A stretch of 64,000 bases of DNA from assembly GCA_943737045.1 (NCBI GenBank), contig CALSFV010000274.1, forward strand, positions 186,001 to 250,000. Direction: 5' to 3'. The notes under the pieces were generated by a model. The model saw nothing but the letters and a program-made list of their open reading frames with translations. It was not told where the DNA came from and searched no databases. Source of the DNA: Parapristionchus giblindavisi (lineage: Eukaryota; Nematoda; Chromadorea; Rhabditida; Diplogasteridae). The position numbers and the translations under genes are program-made. Shown here in pieces: positions 1-12,745 of this stretch; within the stretch, counting starts at the first letter, position 1, and each line of letters begins with the position of its first letter.

Positions 1-3000
1 CCTCTTCCTGAAATGTTTGATCTTTGATCTTTCTTGTTTGATCTTTGATCTCTCTTCTATTAATCTACCATACCTTAATCATGAACAGACTTGCACCATA
101 CAGGAATGGTGAGACGAGACAATTGGTATAGGCTACGAACATGAATATAATAGGAAGTATCGGCTCTTCTGTTTCGTCTTCGGTTTTTTGTCCAATCTGT
201 AATTGATTACTGTAAGAATGGTCAATCGCCGTTTTCATATCTTTCGTACCCGTAATACTGTAGTCAAATAGAATGGAATCTGATAGAAAGGCGCCAGCAG
301 GAAGCCGTAGACAAGAAATCGACTCTTGTACAATCCAATCGATTGGAATACAATCGGCGAATGATACAGTATACCTAGAAGTGGTATTGATTGATTGGAA
401 TTCCTGATCATCAATACCGTACCCAATACTCGAATGTACGCATACGTCATGAAGAGAGTCGGTATGAGCACACCCAAGATGAGCAGATATGTTAGGAATT
501 TGAGTCCTGCAACGATTATGGTTTAATTATGGTAGCTAAGGTGGCACTACTTACCGTAATCAGAATTGCCCCAAATGCAGTGTCTGACACCATGATCGTA
601 TGTCACTACGTGCATATTGGTCATGGCTGGAAGTGCGAGACAGAGGGATATGATCCATGATAGGGCACATAACCTACAATTTATTGAGTGATTCAATATT
701 TTATTTGAGTTAACGATACGGCACTTCGATTTTCGTAATAGTATATTTCCACTAATTTTGTATGCCACATGTGTTTTTTCTCTATCTTATTAGAATGGTC
801 ATTCAAATGAGGGAGTGATGAGATATGCGATGATGCAGTGCAGTCATTCTATCTTCATCCCCTCTACCTCTCTCTAAAGATATTTTCCATCTCTCTTTCT
901 TTCCGCTTCCTTCTTCCCCCCGTTGAACCTTTCGATGTAATATGTGCATCGAGAGTTATGCATTAGAGTTGTGTGTGAGAACAAAATATGGGATAAAGCC
1001 CGTGTTGAGTGAATGGGAATAATGACTAGATTGAAATAATGTTGTCATATTCATTGATGATAATGATGATGATGATGATGATGATGATGTATTCTTATTC
1101 TGTCAAGTAAATTTTCCATCCATGAAGGGTATGTACATCTCTCTCTCTTTTAATTGTCACGTAGTCTTCTCAATACCGTTATTCCATTATACTCATACAT
1201 TTTCGGTACCCTCTCCGCTTATTTTTATATAGTGGGTCAATTCTCGAAATAGGGTGGGTTAATGTACAAAATTCGTTATTTTCGCTTAAAAATCGTCATT
1301 TTTTAGCTTCCTTTCGCATCGAGTGGCCTAAAATGGGCCTTATATAGTGGGTCAATCCTCGCATTGCGGGTATGGCAATGTATGGTTATGCTTACTGGTA
1401 GAAAAGCAAAAAAGGGAAAGCGGAAGATGGAGAACGACGCGGAAACAACTTACAAATTGGTAGTCCCTCTCTATCTCGACTGTCTCTGTCTCTCTTCGTT
1501 TCCTTTGTCTCTCTCTCTGCTTTTTCACGATACATTGAGTATTTCTATATTGAATGTGACAGTAATTGCCGTGTATCGGGTTGTTCTCTACTGTCTCTCT
1601 CCCTCTCTTTCTCTCTGTCCCTCTCTCTGTCTCTCCGTCTCTTTCTCTCTGTCCCTCTCCCTCTTCCTCTCTGCCCCCTCTCTCTCTCAATCCCATGTAC
1701 GTCTTCCTCTTCCTCAGAGAGAATATATGATTGAGATGTTCAACAATGGGTGTATATTCATTGAATGGAGAATGGAACCAACCAGAAAGAAGAGAGGACT
1801 TGAGAATAGAAGAAGGAGAAGAAGGGGATGGTGAACAAAAACAAATAGACTAGAAGAAAAAGGAAGGAGGGGTGTTATTGTCTTACTGTGTAATTAGTGT
1901 ACGATAAACTTCCTTTGAAAACCACCGAGCGAAAACCGAAATCGTTTATATGCGAAGGAAATCCATATCCCCTCTTCCCTTTACTAGTAATATCTTTCTG
2001 AATATATATTAGATGGAATAAATAAATAAAATAAATTTTAAAAAAGTCCAGAGACACATGAAGGCCATGAAGACTTGTTCGAAATGAACCCAATTGTGTA
2101 TTCATTAGTCCCCGGGAGTCGCCTGTCCCCCGTCAATTGAATTGCAAATGTGCATTATCGTTGTGTCTCTTACATGTTGGGTGGTAGTCCGAATAGTTGT
2201 TCGTAATGTATTCGTGCATATGTCAGTAGATGAACACCGGCGATGCACAGACTCATCAGGGCTCCCACAGTCCAGATCACACATGTCATCATGGCCTGTA
2301 ATATTGATTGATTGATTGAGTGAGATGGAAAGGGGCGGAGTTTTAAACTCTACTAGGAAATTCATAATCTTTCATAGAATGTTTGTGACAATGAATTGAA
2401 TTGAATTAAATTATTTTCTTTCTTTGTCTACATCTACATATAGGCACTTTACAATCTTGTTAGGGATGTCGTTATGTAGAAGAGGGAGAAGATGAAGATG
2501 AAGAGAGGCTCATCTCATGTTCCCTCTTTTCCCCCTTTTTCGTCCCCTTTATCCCTTATATTTTCTGGAGAAGGAGTAGTAGGGAGACTCCCTCTCTACA
2601 TGTCTATAGCTATTTAGATCAGAATAAGTGCATATAAGGATAGGAGGCATTCCTTCTTTCTTTTTCTCCATTCGAAAAAAGCTGAAGAGGGCGGATGATA
2701 TGTATTGAGATGAAATTTAAATTATCGATTTTTTTATACGAAATATTATGGCAATAGGAAAAGATACGAAAAGCGACTGCCTCGGTCTTTTTATATTCCT
2801 TTTGTATGAAATATATACCGTGATGGTGTGATTAATGGGTCGCTGACAGTGAGATAGAGGGAAAATAATGGGGAGGATGAGAGGAGATGAGTCATCATTG
2901 ATAGACTCGAGAGATGGATCAAGATATTGATGATAAAAAAAACTATCAAATCATTCCCACGCTTTAAATATTATAAATGGTATGGATAAGGTTCCATTGT

Positions 3001-5770
3001 ATCGTGGTTGTATATTTACGTGTGCTATTCTCTTCACGTACATCGATCAACTATCTATCGATTGATCAATTGTTATCAATCAATAGACGCTCCACTACCT
3101 GTAGATTGCACATGATCTTCCACTCGGCCCATATATTCGTGCCCGTTGCGACAGTGTAGAAAAACATTGGGAGTAGCACAACTGAAATCGATCTCTTCTT
3201 CAGTTTTTCTTATAGTGTGGCTGTTTTCCCCTCTCGTTCAATTTCTCCCTTCTTCGTCGTAACTATAAATTATAAATTCTATGGAAACGCTAATATCATA
3301 TACCTCGGGGGAAAAGGGGTAATAACAGAGTATGAGAAAGAATGATACGAATTGCCTATTCAAACCGATAAGGTCACATAATTCAATTATTCCTTCACGC
3401 AAACCTGCACATATGATGTTGGTTAAACAGAGATGAGCTATGAAATGAGAAGAGATGAAGTTGTGATATAATTTGTGTACAATGATGTAGACTAAGAGAC
3501 CGAGATTGGCTATTACGGACACACCTGCAATTATTAATATTATATGATTAATACTATTAAATGGGGAAGGAAGTAAATATTAGATATTAATCTGAATAAA
3601 AGTGTGCAACATGTCCGAATAGTTAACAAAAACATTTGAGTATCTCATTTTGAAAGAACAATTAAGGTTTTGTGCTAGACTATTCAATGACTTCTTTCCT
3701 TTTAAACTATGCATTCTATCTAACTATCCAGTCCTTATGCATTATTCACACTTTGTTTGTCTGTGTGTGTTCCGTTCTCGGTAATTTCCCCACCTCGTCT
3801 TTTCTCCTATTTGTGAAAGATGGTTGGAATGTTATTCAAGCAGTGTAAACCACCCTTCCCCTGTCTGTCTCCTTCAACAGCTACTTCTACTACGTACAAG
3901 TAGTAGACATGATACACACAAGGAATACTACGAAGAAATGGAAATGAGAATTCTCCCTTCTTCTCTCACATTTCTCGTGTATTTCTACACCCTTTCATCT
4001 TTCTACTTCCTTCCTTCTGTCATCTACCCTGTCTCCATTTCCTTCTTCATTCTCACTCGATGCTTTTTAATGAGATTTAGAGAAATGCGCTTCAAGCCGA
4101 ACTACCCCTACCATCTGAAGGTTCTTCCCTTATTCCCCTTCTTCTTTTCCCTTCTCTTATAGTCTTCTCTAACTGTCACAACTAACTGAATACTGAATGA
4201 GATGGATACTAAGCGATAGTCCATGTCTTACCCATACCGTCGACGGTCATAACAACAATGCTCTTAGCTGTCTAATACATATAATTATTTGGGCGAAAAT
4301 AATGATATTATAAAAAAATATGTGATAAAAGATGACCCGTGAATCCTCCAAATATGAGTGCCAACATTGGCATGGCTGTACCATTGTGGATGAGCTCGGA
4401 ATAGGGAATCTCCGGTTCGTCCGTCGGTGCTGGATTATCACGAATGAACTGGTAGTATTCTGGTCCGGCTGTAGGCAATCCAGTCGGATACGGTGGTTCG
4501 TGCTCATCGCTCATCGGGCGCCCTACGCCTATTTTTATGATTTGTAATAAAAAATAATAGGATAATCACACAATGAGAAAATGGGGACTACAGTATCTGT
4601 ACGCACTGTAGTAATTACACATTGAAATAGCACGAAAGTACATGCAAACGTTGGCAATTCGATATTTTCGATGTGAGTGCATGACCGTATTGTATCATAA
4701 ATTCAGAACGAACTACATGAAAATAAGGACTGCAATTAGTGGAGTATACACGAGATGAATACTGGGAACAAACTATTCTGTAGTCGACGAATATATATGT
4801 GCGTAGTGCATTTAGACGATTGAAAGGAGAAAATAGATATTGAGATAGAGAGGGAAGAGATTTAAAGTACGGGACGAGAAACAGATGAAGAAGATCATGG
4901 ATGATCTGAGACTGAGGATTGGGGGGAGGGATAAGATGGTCTATAATGGATAAGAAGATGATGAAGATGAAGATGTCAAGAGAAGGAAGAGTAGAAGAAG
5001 AAGGACGATATGACGTGTGGAGATAGGAGACAGGAAACAGAGTAGTAGACTCTCTTTTCTCTCTCTCTCTCTGTATCCCTCCTTCTCCATCTCTTCTTCA
5101 GACACACCACACCACACACTTTGTCTCCATCTTCTCTCTTTCCCTTTCAATTCCTCCTCCCTCTCTCCCTCTCTCTCTTTTGATTCTCTTGGCAAAAGAA
5201 TGAAGAGGGAGGAAGAGTGCTATGGATCAATGGAAGAGAGTGCTCTGTAGAGGAGAAGAGAAGGGATAGAGGAGGAAAAAAGAGGCGAGGCAGGCCTGAC
5301 AAAGACTACGAAGTGGACAAGAAAGAGATGAAGAAGAAGGGAGGAGCAACTGTCTATCCCTCTTCTTTCTCTCTCCACTCTACCACCCTCTATCATATTC
5401 TGTAGTAGTTGTAGTGACCGTCAACAGTGAAGAATATTTTTAGTCCTGATTGGATTATCGATTGGTTTAATGGTTGGTGGAAGAGAATTATTGATTGGTT
5501 GGTGATAGGGAAATATTTATTATGAGAGAAGTGAATAGTGATTGATTGGAGGAGTCCTATTTATCTATAGATGAGGAAGAGATGAACGAGTGGGATAGAG
5601 TTAGAGATAGTTGATAATAAAGACTGGATTGAGTAGACGACAATCTATCGTGATATATGGAGTAGAGTAAATAGGAAGAGATGGGGGCTGGAGTTGAGGA
5701 TGATGACACCTCATGTAGGCATCTGTGTATTACCACTTTTGAATGGATCTACCGTAGCTCCTAATGCATT
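1..5770 (-). CDS. Divergent rhodopsin-like seven-transmembrane receptor, 3' end outside the window
   Basis: Exons on the minus strand: 4337-4514 (or to 4528), 3304-3524, 2174-2295, 555-673, 250-506, 74-196 and 1-7, which runs out of the window. All junctions are GT/AG and keep phase. The first exon starts at ATG 4514 and encodes an acidic, Pro-rich ectodomain with an N-G-T glycosylation site, then half of TM1 (MLALIFGGFTG joined to VSVIANLGLLVY). The 3304-3524 exon has TM2 (LCLTNIICA). The 2174-2295 exon has TM3 with the usual Cys, but H-Y-E where D-R-Y is expected. The next has TM4 and a Cys in loop 2. Exon 250-506 carries TM5 (GVLIPTLFMTYAYI) and TM6 without the FxxCWxP motif. Exon 74-196 has TM7 ending TNCLVSPFLYG, a variant of NPxxY. 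A 37-bp exon at 5734-5770 joins in frame to an acceptor at 4529-4530 and may extend the N-terminus. The ligand cannot be read; family assignment is by topology. Confidence 0.78.
674..2173 (-). other. Long receptor intron with simple repeats
   Basis: The intron between the TM3 and TM4 exons holds a (GAT)n run near 1060-1090 and a long CT-rich tract at about 1470-1700 (GA-rich on the coding strand). The open frames here follow the skewed composition and do not look coding. Two short segments near 1220 and 1335 share the words TATATAGTGGGTCAATYCTCG, so a small duplicated motif is present. Confidence 0.5.
4529..5733 (-). other. Putative 5' intron of the receptor, polypurine/polypyrimidine rich
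   Basis: This stretch lies between the possible 5' exon (5734-5770) and the ectodomain exon. It is dominated by GA-rich and CT-rich runs at 4940-5350. These give long open frames on both strands that are low-complexity artefacts. No other exon was recognised. Confidence 0.4.
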
Positions 5771-5779
5771 CTGTAATCT

Positions 5780-6740
5780 GGGGGAAAATCATTGACTGTA
5801 ATAAGAAGAATAGAGATAGAGATGGAGAAGATGTGCACGAAATTTGAATAGTATCTATGGGAATGAAAGGAAGGGAGGAAGGTGGATAAAGGATGAAGAA
5901 GAAATGAAATGTGCATGAATTCCTTCTTTCCCTACTTCTGTCCTCCCTCTCTCCCTCTCCATCTATCTACATATCATTTATGGACTCGGGAATGGGGGTT
6001 GTAGATGAGGACGGAGAGATGTGGAGGTGGAATCGGAATATAGAGACGTAGTAGAACTTAGAAATGAGAGGTAGAAGAAAATTAGCGGCGATAAAAGTCG
6101 TAATTTTATTGTACATGTGTTGATTGTAATAAATAGAGTTTTGAGATATAAGCGAGGGAATTACGGTAGACGGGGATGGAGAGAGAGTGGAGAGAGAGAG
6201 AGATAGAGTACCTAGGTGTTAAGATTTGATGGTGGATCATCGAAGAAAGGTAGATGGTAGAAGGAAGAGGAAGAGGGAGGAATAGAAGTGATGCATAAGA
6301 AATGAATGAAGAATGAAGTGAGAAGATGAAGAAGTGAATGATGATGATGATGGTGAAGAAGTGGTGGAGAGTAGAGAGTGGGAGACGAAGTGAGAGACAA
6401 TAGATATAGTAGATTGAATAGAAGTAGATAAACACTCTATTTGAGAGATTGTTATGATGGAAATATGGATGGACTTGATTGAGCTTGTGAAGAAAAATAT
6501 ACAATAATATGTTGTATTGTGAAGGCGGATATAAAATGAATTCCTTTCGAGGCAAAAAACAATGAAAAAACTGAATTTGAACGAACGAAACGAAAGAATG
6601 GCATTCTATTTAATTGTATATTCTTTCTATTTTATCAGCATGTCTAGCATGAGACAATACAAGTGTAAAAGTAAGAATAAATAATTGGATCTCAGAATAT
6701 TGTTTCTCAATTATTAATTTGATAAGATGATTGGTTTCAG
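5780..6740. other. Gene-poor interval upstream of the VPS4 exons
   Basis: I looked here for the VPS4 MIT domain and linker exons on the plus strand and saw none. The sequence is GA-rich with TC repeats. The 149-aa minus-strand frame at 6106-6555 is Ser/His/Leu-rich and reads as low complexity, not as a protein. Confidence 0.5.
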
Positions 6741-9700
6741 GCAATCGTAAACCGTGGAGTGGTATTCTCCTATTTGGTCCACCTGGTACTGGAAAGTCGT
6801 ATATTGCTAAGGTATTGATTGATATCGATTGAATGGATTATAGATTGCAAATATTTTGCATCTGATTAACATATATGTACAAAAAAAATTATCCGAATCT
6901 ATCCATATCTCACTAAAATTAACTTCTTTCTTCCTACTCAATATGTTTCATATTTCGTGTTGCTAAAGCAATAGAGAGGAGTGGGGAGGGATTAGGTTAC
7001 GATCGGAGGATGAGATGAGAAGATGGCGAATGAACATTTAACTATGCACACTATCAGTTGTGATATCATAATGTCTCTGAAACATGAATGTTGCAGGCAG
7101 TAGCGACAGAGGCGGGCAACTCCACCTTCTTCAGTGTATCATCGTCCGATCTCGTGAGCAAATGGCTGGGAGAATCGGAAAAGTACCGTAATCCACATAT
7201 TATCGATTTATTTTGAATAATAATCGATTGGTTTGATTATTTTAGGCTCGTCAAAAATCTGTTCCAACTCGCACGAGAGAACAAGCCTTCCATCATCTTC
7301 ATTGACGAGGTACGGTAGTCTATCGATTATCGATCGATATAAGAATATTTATAGCTAAAATCTCATTTCACGATAATCTGATTGAATACCGTAATCTTAA
7401 TGAATGACTTGACAGATTGATTCAATGTGTGGATCTCGATCGGAAACTGAGAGCGAATCAGCGAGAAGAATCAAAACCGAGTTCATGGTCCAAATGCAGG
7501 TATATTGTAATCATCAAGTAAACTAATCGATATCTATCGTAATCCATGATTCAGGGAGTGGGTATGGACAACGCTGGCATTCTCGTGCTGGGAGCCACAA
7601 ACATCCCATGGACACTCGATGCTGCCATCAGACGGTTATTATTCATTATATTATTGATTGATGATTATTGATAAGTCAATGACCATTGATTGATAATTTA
7701 TTTTATTTTATTTATCTACGCCCGAGGCGCAACACATAGGTCGAATAGCTAGGTTCTTGGTTTTCAAAATGCGGTCAGGTTTTTCGATTTTTTCGGAAAA
7801 TTTTCGGTCAAAATGCGGTCTGATTTTTCGATTTTTTCAGAAACTTTTGTCATTTTCAAGCGGAATATGCAATGTAAACTTTGGCATCCATACACCAAAA
7901 GAAATAGCATGTCAAATACTATTTAAAAAAATCTGACGCATTTTGAAATGTAATATAGAAATGTGTTTAAAATTAATAAATTCATTGCAGTTGTAAATCA
8001 CTGCAATATTTCATCTGCGATTTTCTAGTTCAATATGCAATGCAAACCTTGACATCCATATATCAAAAGAAAGAGCATGAAAAATACTACAAGAAAAATC
8101 TTTTTTTTTCGCATTTCGCAAATATAATATAGAAATATTTAAAAAAATATAAGTTTAATTCCATGGAACATACGTTGAACATAGCCCTAAATCTGTCACA
8201 CATTTTTGATGAAACAGCATGGTGCGGCTGATTTTTTCCTTATTGCGGCTGATTTTATAGTTAGCTGTGTATATTACCATGTTATATTCAAAAAATAAAG
8301 GCAATTCGTCGACATCGGGTAAAGATATTCCACTTTAAAGCAAGAACATAGGTTGAAAGCAACGGTTTTGCGAATTGTAGTGTATGGTGCGTGGTGTGCC
8401 AGTCTACTGCGTGGAATGCCACACAACGCTGTCGATAACAGCATGCAAACCCATATTTTTTTGCAAAATGCGGTCAGGTTTTCCAAAAAAATCGCAAAAT
8501 GCGGTCAGGCTGTGTACCTTGGGACATACTTTTCGACCTATGGCGCAACGAGACATGAGAAAAATTTAAAGGGATAAATCGTTGGATACTGTAATATTAA
8601 TTGATTGTTTAGTCGATTCGAGAAGCGTATCTACATACCTCTTCCGGACATTCAAGGAAGGAAGGAAATGTTCCGTATTGATGTCACGAAGAATAAACAC
8701 AGTCTCACTGATGCTGATTTCAAGGTAAGAGAGGCAATAGTGTCGATTATTGACTGATTGCATAGGTGGGCATGCTGGTGGAAAGGCTGTGCGCACGAAA
8801 AAAACATTAAAAAGCCTTTTTAAGACAATTTGCACTTTTTTCCAATTATGCAAGGCCCCCGGGAGAAGGCAAGGGTGAGCGCCAAAAAAGCGTTTTCACG
8901 TGTCTTCCTATTATTGATTGTTTTTGAATCAATCAATACTACATGATTGAATCGATATATATATCCTTCCATTTGCAGACACTCGCCGAACGAACAGAGG
9001 GATACTCTGGATACGATATCAACATCCTCATCAAGGTACTGTACCTAATCGATTGTAGTTAGATTACGGTATATCTACTTTTCAGGATGCACTGATGCAG
9101 CCTATCCGACGTGTGCAGTCGGCCACTCATTTCAAGTAAGATAATTATGCTCAATTGGTTGATTTTAGAAGAAAAATTAAAACTATTGTGATAAGTGATG
9201 TTTCGAAGACAACTTTAGATGAAGAAAGCTGTATTTCTAACGTTTGCGAACCGTTTGCTTACAAACGTGAGAGCACAACCGTGGGCGAAGGTGTGTTTGT
9301 CACAAATCCTCCGCCAACGCTTGCACTGTCACGTTTGTCGGATACGGCGTCTGAGGCAGTATGTATGAACGCCGGCAAACCGTTTGCCGACAAACATGAT
9401 GTCAAATGTGTAGGCGGATTATTTTCGGCAAACGGTTTGCCGGCGTTGATGTATCCGGCCTCTTGATGACTACTGTACTAATGTGGCACTACTTCCAGAC
9501 GAGTAGAAGGGAACAAATTGACTCCATGTTCTCCTGGTGATCCAGCTGGACACGCTATGTCATGGTTGGATGTACCATCTGATCAATTAGCTGAACCTTT
9601 ATTATCTATGGTTAGTCAATGTAATCTATCCTGTACATTATTGATTAATGTGTATTGATTTTATCGATTGAGATTTTCATTTATTGATTGATGAATTTCA

Positions 9701-9808
9701 TTAAAGAGTGACATTCTTCGTTCTCTGGCCACTGTGAAACCAACGGTGAATCAAGCAGATCTCGACAAATTGGAGCAATTCACACAAGACTTTGGTCAAG
9801 AAGGATAG
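6741..9808 (+). CDS. vps4: VPS4-type AAA ATPase, C-terminal two thirds
   Basis: Ten exons: 6741-6811, 7097-7182, 7246-7309, 7416-7499, 7555-7634, 8613-8724, 8979-9035, 9086-9135, 9499-9610, 9707-9808. All phases agree. The product begins [20 protein letters not shown] (Walker A), continues with the pore loop SKWLGESEK, Walker B IIFIDEID, the second-region [14 protein letters not shown] with arginine fingers, the beta-domain insertion ([16 protein letters not shown]) and the Vps4 C-terminal helix ending [13 protein letters not shown]4 disassembles ESCRT-III on endosomal and other membranes. The family is about 430-440 aa. The part here lacks the N-terminal MIT domain and linker, and no exon for them is visible upstream. 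Either they lie beyond the opposite-strand receptor gene, or this locus is 5'-truncated. Introns 5 and 8 carry transposon insertions. Confidence 0.9.
7735..8542. mobile_element. hAT-like non-autonomous element, CATAGGTCGAA family, long copy
   Basis: Terminal inverted repeats CATAGGTCGAA and TTCGACCTATG are flanked by 8-bp target duplications GCGCAACA (7727-7734) and GCGCAACG (8543-8550), one mismatch. The left 50 bp match the end of the 202-bp element at 44012-44213 closely, including the internal motif CGGTCAGGTTTTTCGATT. It lies wholly inside VPS4 intron 5. No transposase frame is seen, so it is probably a deletion derivative. An 8-bp duplication is typical of the hAT superfamily. Confidence 0.8.
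9160..9475. repeat. Palindromic repeat in VPS4 intron 8
   Basis: The segment AACGCCGGCAAACCGTTTGC near 9370 is repeated inverted near 9430-9450, and a third degenerate copy lies near 9240. A related stretch occurs at about 50413-50560. The 103-aa frame over the repeat is a by-product. Confidence 0.5.
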
Positions 9809-10250
9809 ATTATCGATTGATAGATTATTGATCCATTCATCTTCTCACCCCCGTTCCCTCGTATATTACGGTTGTACTTGTAATCTGTTTCTTTATCTTT
9901 CTCATTCATGTCCATCAACTATTGAGGGATTAGGAAACATCGACCACCTCACCATTCTCATGCTGATGATATTTCTATGAATTCTCTTAAATGGTGTGAT
10001 AAGACGACGTTTCCTAATCCATATATGGGATGCTATGCAGATCAATAGAATATCGTTTAATATCTCTAAACTTGTCTTACAACTATATTCGCTTCATCAT
10101 CATCTTCGGTTTAATTCATTCGTCGTTTCTCTGTAAATAGAACCATTACAATCTTCACATTCATTAAATATTCATTCATCTATATTCTCTGTATAATGAG
10201 GTAACTTATAATTGATAAATATATTATTCATTTTCCTTATTTCTCACCAC

Positions 10251-10256
10251 AATAAA
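10251..10256 (+). terminator. Possible VPS4 polyadenylation signal AATAAA
   Basis: AATAAA lies 440 bp after the VPS4 stop and 155 bp before the next start codon. It could serve VPS4 as a distal signal. Confidence 0.3.
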
Positions 10257-10410
10257 TGCAAATTCCGCTGCACCAACCTTTTCTTTCCATTCACTTTTTC
10301 TTTCATTTCATTTCTGTATCTTCATTCCTTCCAAGACGGTGCTCTCCTCTGTTATCTGCAATGAGTCCTAATCCATCGAAGTAACTATCTATTTTATCTT
10401 CGAGTGTAAC

Positions 10411-11539
10411 ATGAAAAAATCGATATTCTTATCTTTCCTTAACCACCGTAAGTCCACTAAACATCGCAAGTCTGTTTATCTCAGGAAGGCTCGTTCGTCT
10501 TCATCTCTTCTATCTCTCGCTTCCAATATTGATATGACCGAGCTACTTCTCCCGCGTTTTCTCACTTCAACCAAAGGGTTACGGTAGAATACTGTATCAG
10601 TCATCATTTATCGATTTTAGAGAACCCACGACAGATCTTATTGAACATGCTTTTCGTTGTCAACGACTTCCTAATCAGAGGTATACGGTATCCATCCCAA
10701 AATGATCTTTGATCTTTGATTTTTAGAACGAAATACAGTATCGAGATTAAATGGATGGAAGATAATCCAATTCATCAAGAATTTCATTATGATATCAATT
10801 TGAATCTCAAGAAAATCCATAGTATAAATATTGATACAGAAATAATTAGTGATTTTTGTTATTTCAGGACTTAGAGAAGCTCGTTGCTTACCCCCCGAGG
10901 TAATCAATACAAACTACAGAAATAATATTGATTATGTTTAGGACGAAAGAAAATATCCAAGATATATTTCTCTTTATGAACGCTGTGAAAATTCCAAAAA
11001 CGTAGAAAAGAAGAATGAAAAGAAAAAAGAGAAGAAGATAGAAAAGAAGGTTTTAGAATTAGTCTTTGATCATTGATCTTTAATCTCTAAACTCTTTAAT
11101 CTTTAAGCCTATAACAGTTCAAGTCATTGTTCAACTTCGTCGTAAAGGAGAAATTATCCGTCTTCTTTACCAAGAAGATTTCAAAGAAAGAAGTACATTT
11201 ACAGATGTAATCAATACTCTCCTAAGAGATTTAGAGTACGGTATTTTATTATTACTGTAGAATGTTAATAACTACTGTATCTATTAAATCGATATTTCAG
11301 TGCTGTAGGAACCACTCCAGATGTCTTCATTCTTTCTGAACCATCAATAATTCCACCCCATAGAGTACCATATACTCGTATTTATTGATTATAATATTGA
11401 TAATTTATAGCCTATTGATTGGAAGATTGTGGATGACTGGAAAATTGGTGATGCTCTAACACCCAACACTGATCTTCATATGGTTGTTGATTTCACTGGA
11501 AAACTGGCACGAAAAGGTCAAGGAAGAAGACATAAATGA
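10411..11539 (+). CDS. Unrecognised 260-aa protein with a lysine-rich linker
   Basis: Eight exons: 10411-10577, 10621-10680, 10727-10821, 10868-10899, 10942-11049, 11108-11235, 11301-11364, 11411-11539. They sum to 783 bp with every phase consistent. The start at 10411 reads MKKSIFLSFLNHRK. The N-terminal third is basic and Ser-rich. A middle part (SIEIKWMEDNPIHQEFHYDI) looks like beta-strands. A Lys/Glu run follows at about residues 145-155, then a folded-looking region with PITVQVIVQLRRKGEIIRLL and a conserved-looking tail DWKIVDDWKIGDALTPNTDL ending in a basic KGQGRRHK. No known domain was recognised. An AATAAA lies 55 bp after the stop. It is on the same strand as VPS4, 600 bp downstream. 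Confidence 0.72.
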
Positions 11540-11593
11540 ATTGAAAAGATGAAGAACCGATTGACAGATTTGAATATCTTCATCGAGTTATGA

Positions 11594-11599
11594 AATAAA
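11594..11599 (+). terminator. Polyadenylation signal AATAAA
   Basis: This is the first canonical signal after the stop of the 260-aa gene, 55 bp downstream. Confidence 0.5.
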
Positions 11600-11639
11600 G
11601 ACCGTTGATGTCTAATTATTGATTGATCTACTTATACAC

Positions 11640-12745
11640 AATTACAATATAAATAGGCAGACAGTATGTTACACAATATTCTGATTATGTCATCAACAAA
11701 CAAAAATATCAAACAATATGAGAGGCCTCAGTAGTTTCCGAATAAAAAGAACAACTGCAATATGATTGCTTTATTTTTTCGGAAAAAAGGGGTATAAAGA
11801 AACCTTTAAAAACACAACGACTCAATTTTTGCTCCCGGGAAATCCCCCTCGGAGCTGCCCAAAAACTTTGGTTCTCTAACACAGAGCATCTGGTCAGAAG
11901 CCCAAGCGTACCTTGAGATACTGGGTTAAAACCGAATAAGAAAGCGAAAAGTCACCTCTTATATGCGCGGTAAGGCGAACCCGAGACGGGTTTGGTGTGG
12001 TGGGGAGAGAACATAGGGGGGCGGAGTTTGGAGAGAGCGCTGTGAGACTAGTGCGCTCTCTTTCTCAGTCTAGAGAGACTGTTATTTGCTGAAAACTTGA
12101 CGGTTATTAATCGGTTCATAGAAAACAATATTAATCTTATTAATTTTTTTACATATTTCTGTAATAATATGTATTAACACGAATTAACATTATCGATTAA
12201 TTGTACTTCTCTTTTTAGCAATAAATATAATAGTAATAGTTATACGTATTCACCAAATAACAATGAAACGCGTGATTACAAAATGAAAATTTATATGATA
12301 CTAATTTCAAATACACCAATGGGTTGAAAAACGAACTGAGCATTGTTTGGAAATATATGGTCTAAGGAACATAATCAATAAGGGGAACTCTATTTGATTG
12401 ATTTGATTCTATTGCTAAAATAACTTCCCAATGCTGATAAATTTGTTTTAATGTAATGTAATGTATTTGATTGCCAAGATATTTTTTCCATTTCATTTAC
12501 CATCATCACTTTTTCAATAATCGGTCATCTCCCATTATGCTCTTCATATCATTCCAATCTATAGGGTAGATCATTCTTGTCCCTCCTCCAATAATGAATT
12601 AAATAGTTTCAGTACAATTATTCTTCTGCTCTCAACCATATCGATTGCTTTGATTCATTGCATGAAAAGGAAAAAGGTACAAGGTCTGATATTGAATTGG
12701 TCTTTAATCTTTGATCTTTAATCATAAATCAAGAGAATAGACGAG
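11640..12745. other. Intergenic stretch with a GC-richer island
   Basis: No gene was seen. A GC-richer block at 11820-12070 includes the words GAGACGGGTTTGGTGTGG. It resembles the block at 59200-59330 (CAGGCGGGTTTGGTGGG), so it may be a short dispersed repeat. The 5' UTR of the next gene probably starts near 12660. Confidence 0.35.

Noticed and set aside
1364..1834. 156-aa plus-strand frame with long Ser/Leu runs
   Set aside because: It follows a CT-rich tract, has an opposite-strand mirror frame and no splice context; low complexity only.
6106..6555. 149-aa minus-strand frame
   Set aside because: Composition (Ser, His, Leu, Tyr, Ile) comes from GA-repeat DNA; no domain and no codon pattern like the real exons.
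9155..9466. 103-aa frame in VPS4 intron 8
   Set aside because: It lies in a palindromic repeat between two well-supported VPS4 exons.
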